The notes beneath the pieces were generated by a model. It saw only the letters and a program-made list of their open reading frames with translations. It was not told the origin of the DNA and ran no database searches. Positions 58,740 through 64,000 of a DNA stretch of 64,000 nucleotides are shown one piece after another (position 1 is the first letter of the stretch; the number at the start of each line of letters is the position of its first letter). The DNA is from Nageia nagi (Eukaryota; Pinophyta), in contig JBITNC010000001.1 of NCBI GenBank assembly GCA_050084985.1, forward strand, positions 106,082,001 through 106,146,000. The letters are read 5' to 3'. Made by a program: the position numbers and the translations under genes.

Positions 58740-59900
58740 AAAAATAATACATATGGATGATAGACCTCCTTCTCCACCAAAATTACAAAGATCTGCAACT
58801 ATAAAAGACATGAGGTACACTTTTCCAATTCAACCAAGATTTATTATGAGGGATTTAATGAAAAGAGGATTATTGAAACCATTAAAAAAATTAGCATAGG
58901 ATGATAATATTCCTATGGGAAAATCAAATGCTATAAATTTTTGTAAAGCATTAGAAGTATCTATATTGGATCTTATTGCTAAAGGAAAGTATCAAATTGA
59001 TCATATAGAAGCTACTCAAGGAAATACAATCTTAGTGGACAAAGAGATTTGTGCTAGGTTAAGAAGAGGGCATCTAAGGCATGCTCCTAATCTAGGTACT
59101 ACAAAATAAGGAAGTATCCCACCTGATCCAAAGACATATAATATGATTGAGAAATTAAAAACTACTCTTGCAAAGATGAGTTTATATGACCTTATATCCA
59201 CATCTGAAACACATAGAGAGATCTTATATGCTTTATTCATAAAGGAGGTAGTTCCTATAAATATGTCTACTACTATGTTATTTAAAAAGATTAGATCTAT
59301 TAAGGAATGTGATGCTATCTCTTTTTAAAAATCTAAAAACATTAATAAGGAGTTGTTTGATGAATGTTTAGCTTTATATATTACACATATTAAGGATGAA
59401 TGGTAAATTAAAATAACATTGGTAGATAATAGATCAGTTATTAATGTATGTTCCCATAAGTCTTTGATTCAAATCAAAGGAAAAGGTGTAGAAATTCCTC
59501 CTATAGAAGAAGCTACATTCAAGTTTAGGGCATATGGTAGCTCATCTAAAAAATCAATTGGGATAACCATAATTATGGTAAATATAGTAGTAAAGATAAT
59601 TGTAGCTAAGTTTCAGGTTATTTATTCCAAATTACCTTATAATTTAATATTAGTAAGGCCTTGGCTTCATGAAATGAATGTAGTCCCATCTACTGTAGAT
59701 GGCAAATTAAAATTTGAATTTTAAGGTGAAGTCCATATAGTACTTAGGGATCTAGAACAATATGCTTTTGGTAATACAATATATTTTGAGGAATTTACAA
59801 TGATGTGCCCAAGATATGAGATTGATCCCTTGGTACAAAATGCACTGGAGGTAAATGTAAAAAAATAAACTCAAATTATAGAAATAAGAATGGGTACATA
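58740..59900 (+). pseudogene. G3 gag C-terminus and protease
   Basis: Open stretches at 58915-59109, 59143-59328 and 59419-59724 lie in one broad region. The protease active site reads LVDNRSVINVC where the family has Asp-Gly-Gly or Asp-Glu-Gly; the Asp remains. Downstream YNLILVRPWLHEMNVVPST matches the GRPW block, with Gly lost. No clear zinc-knuckle motif was seen before it. Confidence 0.6.
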
Positions 59901-60789
59901 CAAAATTGAGAATGTCAATCTATTTATGTTAATTAAATATTTGGGATAACCCAAAATTCTATCTATGGAGGGTCGTTAGTGGTGTGCTATCCTTCTAGAA
60001 GGCCATTAGTGGCACAAAAATAGTGGATATGGGGAAGGATATTACTCTATCATAATCATATCATATAGTCTTAATAAATTAATGAAAACATGAATGACTA
60101 CTGAAATGTTTAAACTCTTTCCATATCCTTTTATTCATAAATATATGATTGAAAATTACAAGTATAAAGGAGGAGGATTAGGAAAGTCTTAACAAGGGAT
60201 GCCTTCATTTCCTGATAATTCAAAAATATAGATGACTAAAAATGGATTGGGTAGTGACAAAAATACTAAACAAGCATTGAGAGCTATCAAGTTTGTGAAA
60301 GAATGCAATTTGGTTGAATTATATGATAATATTGATAGATATATGTGGATTGATGATACTATACCTTTTAGAATTTGATTGCTTTAGTGCTAATGATGAT
60401 ATTTTAGAATACTTGGGGCACATTCAAAATTGCTTAAGTCTAATGAAAAGAGGCAAGTTAGTTATGTTCTCAATGAGTATGCATATTTTGGTCAAAAAGT
60501 AAATTTTAATGAAGTATTTTAGGTTCAATTAGAGGATAATGTTATAGATGATATATAAGGATTAGAGGAATTATCTTCCCTATTGTAAAAGAAAGATGAG
60601 CTCACTTTTCCAATTGAAGAATTGGTGAATGTCAATATTAGGACTATTGATGAGCAAAAATTGGTTCAAATTAGAGTAGCACTCTCTACACCATAATAGG
60701 AAAGGTACAAAAATAAATTCATTGAACATCATAAAATTTTTTCTTGGTATTATGATGATATGCCTAGTTTAATCCTTCATTTGTTATGC

Positions 60790-61960
60790 ATAATTTACCA
60801 CTTAAAGAGGGGGCTAAGTCAATCAAGCAAAAGCCAAGAAAAATGCATTCGTAAAAAGCTTTGTTAGTCAAAAAAGAAATAGGGAAGTATCTGAATGCTA
60901 TATTTATTAGTCCAATTGATTATTTTGATTGGATGGCTAACATTGTTGCTATCACAAATCCAACTAGGTAAATAAGGGTTTGTACTAACTTTTGGGATAT
61001 TAATAATGCTTGTCCTAAAGATGATTTCCCACTACCCAATATTGAAATGATTGTGGATAGAATAGTTCATTATGATACATTATCCTTCATGGATGACTTT
61101 TTTGGTTATAATCAAATAGTAATCAATCTAGTTGACCAACATAAGACTATTTTTACCACTCTATGGGAAAATTTTTATTGGAAGGTTATGCCTTTTGGAT
61201 TAAAAAATGTAGGTGCCACTTACCAAATGGCTATGGTTTAAATATATCATGAGCACATTCATAAATCAATTTATGTATATGTTGATGAGATCCTGGTGAA
61301 ATTAAAACAAAGCCAAGACCATTTAGAGTTTCTTAAGGAGGTGCTTCAAATGTTGAAAAGGTACAAACTTAGACTTAAACCTCAAAAATGTGCTTTTGGT
61401 GTTACTTTTAAAACATTGCTTGGTTTCTTGGTATCTAAAAGAGGAATTTAAGTAGATCCTAAAAAAGTAAAAGCCATTATTAGCATGCCTTACCCAAATA
61501 ATCTAAAGCAATTAACGAGTCTCCAAGGAAAGATTAATTTGGTGAGAAGGTTCATTTCCCAACTTGGAGATAAGTGTATACCTTTCACTCATATATTGAG
61601 AAAGGATGTTAAATTTGTATAGGATGACAAATATCAAAAAGTTTTTGAGAATAGCAAAAACTATTTGCTCAATCTTCCTCTCCTAATGCCTTCAAATTTT
61701 TCAAAACCATCCTATTTATATACTTAGCTACATTATATGCCTTAGGGGTAATGTTGCTTCAAAAGGATGAAGAAAGTAATGAAAGAGCCATATATTACCT
61801 TAGCAAAACTCTTATTGATTATGAAAATAGGTATACTCTAATGTAAAAACTCTACTATGGTATTATATTTGCTAGTAAAAAATTGAGACATTATCTTTTG
61901 TATTGCACTACGTTTTTTGTTATGCCCATTAATCCATTGAAATATCTTATGGAAAAGTAA
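60790..61960 (+). pseudogene. G3 reverse transcriptase and native RNase H
   Basis: PIDYFDWMANIVAI, NACPKDDFPLPNIEMIVDRI, TLSFMDDFFGYNQIVIN and VMPFGLKNVGATYQ are clear. The catalytic box at about 61276 reads YVDE, so the second Asp is lost. KPQKCAFGV, LKQLTSLQGKINLVRRFISQ and later RNase H tracts follow with several shifts. Confidence 0.75.
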
Positions 61961-62244
61961 CATTTATTAAGCAAGGTAATAAAATGGCTAATGTTATTAT
62001 AGGAGTTTGGTATAAATGTAGTAAAATAGAAGTCTATAAAAGGGTCAACCATTATAGATTTGATAACTAAGTTACCTCATAGTGATGAAGCAGTTGTCCA
62101 TGAAGAATTCCTATATGATAATGAGGATGATCCATGCTATTAATAGCATGTAGACCTTTTAGGAGGTCATGATATGCATGATTTTGATCAGATGTCAATC
62201 CCTAATGAATATGTGTGCCTCATGGAAGATGAACCTAATGTTTA

Positions 62245-62640
62245 GATGTTGTACTTTGATGAATCCAAATGTTCTTACAGAGTAGGGGCAAGTATTATCT
62301 TAGTTTCTTCTACAAATGAGGAAATCCTCATGGCTTACAAACTTGGTTTTCAATGAATAAATAATATGGTAGAGTATGAAGCACTAATATTGGATTTGAA
62401 AGTAGTTATCACATTAAGAATTAAAAATTTAGAAATTTATGCTGATTCACAACTTGTAATTAACCAAGTACAAGATTATTTTGATACAAAGGATGAGAAA
62501 TTGAAGCCATATAAGATAGTGGTTAATGATTTACTTGATTAGTTTCATAGATATACTATTTATAATATCCTACAGATAAATAATAGGTATGCAAATGCCA
62601 TGGCAAGTGTAGCTTCTCTCACATAAATTAAAATCGAGAA
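62245..62640 (+). pseudogene. G3 archaeal-like RNase H
   Basis: MLYFDESKCSYR (FDGS in intact copies), MVEYEALILDLK, YADSQLVINQV and NNRYANAMASVASL. The last acidic residue is replaced by Asn. Its presence places the element in the Tat lineage. Confidence 0.65.
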
Positions 62641-62899
62641 TGAAGAGACTATCTTGAAAATTTGTAAGCTTGGTACACCCTCTTATATTGAATATATGTA
62701 TGAAATTTAGACTTACTTTATTGCTAAGGATAATGATTTTTAGAATTTGTATTTTGACATTTATAATTATTTGAAGTATAATATAATTCTTGATAATTTC
62801 AATAGAAATGAAAAGTTCAAATTGAAAAGGACTACTATTAAGTATGTTGTCATTGGTGAAGCATTTTATAAAAGATTTTTTGATGGAACTTTATTGAGA

Positions 62900-63849
62900 T
62901 GTCTAATGTAACATGAGATACTTATAGCATTAGAACAAGTTCATGATGGTTTAGGTGGAGGTCATTTTCATTCCAAGTCATTGTGTACTAATCTTTTGTG
63001 CATTGGTTATTATTGGCCCACAATGGATAAGGATTGTAAAGTTCATGTGAAGACTTGTTTACAATGTCAAAAGCATGCTAATCTAGAAAAATAACCCACT
63101 TAAGAGTTAAATTCAATTGTCTCACCATGGCCATTTGCTACTTGGGGTACATATTTGATTAGGCTTATCAATCTTCATTCAAAGGAAGGTCACAAATTTG
63201 TCATTATAGCCATAGAATTAAATACAAAATGGGTTGAAGTTATTCCTATGAAATCAATCACTCATGATAAGATCATGGCATTCCTAGTTGAAAATATCAT
63301 TACAAGATTTGGTGTGCCACTAATAAGACCATAATGAGAATTTTTTCAAAGACTTGGGATAGATATACACACTATGGGCATACATGAGAAAGTATTATAA
63401 AGACCATTGGGCAACACCATTCTCATTAGTGTGTGGATATGACATTATGGTACCATTAGAATTATAACTCCCATCCCTAAGGATTTCAATGCAAGGAGAT
63501 ATAGTGGATGAAGATGTAAGAAAAGCTAGGTCACAACAATTAGAGTCATTGGATGAGAAGAGATTAAGATCAATAAAGCATAAGAAAGTATATCATGAAA
63601 AATTGAAAAGAGCATTTGGAAAGAAGATCAAGGCAAAAGAGTTCAAAATGGAAGATTTAGTGCTCAAGGAGAACATAAATAAGATAGCTACAAAAGATGA
63701 GGTTAAAGGGAAATTTCAACCAAATTAGCTAGGCCCATTTGTTGTAGTGGAAGTAATAAGATCAATAGCCTATAAACTCTCATCCATAGATGGAAAATAA
63801 GAACAAAAGACCTTCAATGCCATCCATCTCAAATGTTTCTTTACATAAA
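62900..63849 (+). pseudogene. G3 integrase with internal deletion
   Basis: The HHCC part is readable (HDGLGGGHFHSK, then CLQCQKHA). The catalytic core starts with WPFATWGTYLI, where the family Asp is not seen, and continues KEGHKFVIIAIELNTKWVE. Between about 63335 and 63410 the sequence jumps past the second Asp and the Glu block. It resumes at ATPFSLVCGYDIMVPLEL and runs to AIHLKCFFT. An open stretch lies at 63489-63728. Confidence 0.7.
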
Positions 63850-64000
63850 GATAGTGGCTCTGTACCTTGCAAAACATCATAAATCTTGTGCAAGATACTT
63901 GTATAATAGATTTTTATTTTTAGTTTTTTATTGTACTATATTATTTTTATATAGCTAATACATGTATTTTTGTCTATGCATCGCTAATTGTATGGATTTA

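Larger units (their letters stand above)
57205..64000 (+). mobile_element. Tat-lineage gypsy element (G3), decayed, 3' end outside the window
   Basis: 5' LTR, primer-like site, gag, protease, RT, RNase H, archaeal-like RNase H and integrase remnants follow in the usual order. It is more decayed than G2, with many frameshifts, and lacks part of the integrase core. Coding ends at about 63847; no 3' LTR start is seen before 64000. Confidence 0.7.

Overview
The window looks like nuclear DNA of a seed plant, probably a gymnosperm (conifer type). This is inferred from the content: an AT-rich intergenic landscape, long decayed Tat-lineage Ty3/gypsy and Ty1/copia retrotransposons nested in one another, a plant LINE, a plant mobile domain (PMD) fragment, and one intact plant gene. 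Species cannot be told from the sequence. No bacterial features, CRISPR arrays, rRNA genes or tRNA genes were recognised.

1-26.6 kb is a nest of three elements. A minus-strand LINE has its ORF2 (endonuclease, RT, C-terminal region) at 1-3478 and its ORF1 zinc-knuckle region at about 23.09-24.18 kb. The two halves are separated by a minus-strand LTR element with LTRs at 3647-4362 and 22373-23086. Inside the LTR element are its gag remnant (20.03-22.34 kb) and, in the opposite orientation next to its 3' LTR, a PMD reading frame (6487-7418). The PMD frame is cut by a plus-strand Tat-lineage gypsy element (7419 to about 20.02 kb). That element has a long 5' LTR containing a 120-bp tandem array, then gag, protease, RT, RNase H, a second RNase H and integrase, and an extra downstream ORF. 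It has no 3' LTR here.

26.6-44.4 kb is one copia element (copia A, LTR pair with perfect TATAA target duplication) whose RNase H frame is interrupted by a second, related copia element (copia B, 34101-42886, target duplication TATTA/TATTG). By eye, LTR divergence is about 3-4% for B and about 9% for A, which fits the nesting order.

44.4-49.2 kb is AT-rich intergenic DNA with a possible inverted-repeat DNA element and three SINE-like sequences. 49187-51825 (minus) holds the only gene that looks functional, an alkaline/neutral invertase (GH100) with three coding exons and a predicted 553-residue protein. It is GC-richer than its surroundings.

52.2-57.2 kb holds weak remnants of gypsy protease and copia gag. 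From 57205 to the window end runs another decayed Tat-lineage gypsy element whose 3' LTR lies outside the window.

A common thread is decay by C-to-T and G-to-A change. Nearly all premature stops in the two best-preserved polyproteins and in the PMD fragment can be read as former Gln, Arg or Trp codons, while frameshifts are rare. This is the pattern expected of long-methylated, silenced elements.
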